From Gillisella vitis (GTDB taxonomy: Bacteria; Pseudomonadota; Alphaproteobacteria; Rhizobiales; Rhizobiaceae), in contig NZ_JACHLU010000002.1 in assembly GCF_014204625.1 (NCBI RefSeq), positions 310,001 to 374,000 on the forward strand: a stretch of 64,000 nucleotides of DNA. Direction: 5' to 3'. The notes under the pieces are model-generated. The model was not told the origin of the DNA. It did not search any database and saw only the letters and a program-made list of their open reading frames with translations. The position numbers and the translations under genes are program-made. The first letter of the stretch is position 1, and each line of letters starts with the position of its first letter. Below are positions 63,768 through 64,000 of this stretch, in pieces.

Positions 63768-64000
63768 ATGGTGGGTGTTGAACCGTGCAGGGCGGGCGAG
63801 CTGGAACCTGAATTTTTTGGGACCATTCGTCACAGCCAGACGGTGCGCCCGTTCTCTTTACGCAATCATTGGTGCACGGTGAGCGTGCTGGTGCTGCTGG
63901 CCTGTGCGCCAGCCGCTGTGCTGGTAAAATCCATGGACGGGGCATTGACCAAATCCCCCGCCAAGCCTGCCGTGGTTTTGCTGGCCAAACGGCATCGGCA
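63768..64000 (+). CDS. Unknown membrane or exported protein, cut by the window edge
   Basis: A frame from ATG 63768 with AAGGAGAG nine bases upstream runs open to the right edge (77 codons so far). The start is MVGVEPCRAGELEPEFFG, and residues about 37-53 (VSVLVLLACAPAAVLV) form a hydrophobic helix. The rest lies outside the window, and no family is recognised. The good ribosome site supports it as a gene. Confidence 0.55.
   Translation, partial: MVGVEPCRAGELEPEFFGTIRHSQTVRPFSLRNHWCTVSVLVLLACAPAAVLVKSMDGALTKSPAKPAVVLLAKRHR

Overview
The window looks like chromosome of a Rhizobiaceae-type alphaproteobacterium (Rhizobium, Agrobacterium or Allorhizobium). The signs are eukaryote-type glutamine synthetase II beside a DUF2735 gene, a BacA/SbmA peptide transporter, NnrU, a DUF1515 phage protein, and several families of short double-palindrome intergenic repeats that resemble rhizobial RIME-like elements. 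No ribosomal RNA gene or complete tRNA is present, so the species cannot be fixed.

Bases 1-12330 are the right part of a prophage with a Mu-type contractile-tail late operon. It runs from the end of a gpN-like protein through gp44, gp45, gp46, gp47 and gp48 homologues to a glycine-rich tail fibre and its neighbour. A low-GC FkbM methyltransferase and a HigB/HigA-like toxin-antitoxin pair follow on the opposite strand. Then come a holin-like protein, a GH24 endolysin, an Rz protein with an embedded Rz1 lipoprotein, a DUF1515 protein and a strong terminator. The last phage genes are a DNA adenine methylase and a ParA plus ribbon-helix-helix partition cassette with its own repeat array. The prophage ends at a 24-bp tRNA 3' end, the likely attachment site.

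Bases 12331-24100 are ordinary chromosome: a GSCFA/SGNH pair, a DUF2026 gene, an RhlE-type helicase, a large multi-PAS hybrid histidine kinase with a degenerate ATP-binding domain, and a Cache-domain chemoreceptor. An alcohol dehydrogenase lacking half of its structural zinc site follows at 24138.

Bases 25286-50190 hold a dispersed purine catabolic pathway. GuaD makes xanthine, XdhA/XdhB (matured by XdhC) makes urate, PuuD makes 5-hydroxyisourate, UraH and UraD make allantoin, PuuE makes allantoate, and AllA releases urea and glyoxylate from ureidoglycolate. The step from allantoate to ureidoglycolate is not encoded here. Between these genes lie a FAD oxidoreductase and MnmD in a divergent pair with overlapping start codons (a split counterpart of MnmC), glnII with a sigma-54 promoter and an NtrC-type site, and an orphan one-module C-A-PCP-TE peptide synthetase downstream of an AT-rich kilobase.

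Bases 50231-64000 are core metabolism and housekeeping: 3-hydroxybutyrate dehydrogenase, glycerol kinase, an LLM flavin monooxygenase, a type I methionine aminopeptidase, an MFS remnant, BacA, NnrU, a YfgM-like protein, the GTPase Der, a family 4 glycosyltransferase, a GH13 alpha-glucosidase and one gene cut by the right edge. Repeat elements cluster in the gaps, including two matching pairs.
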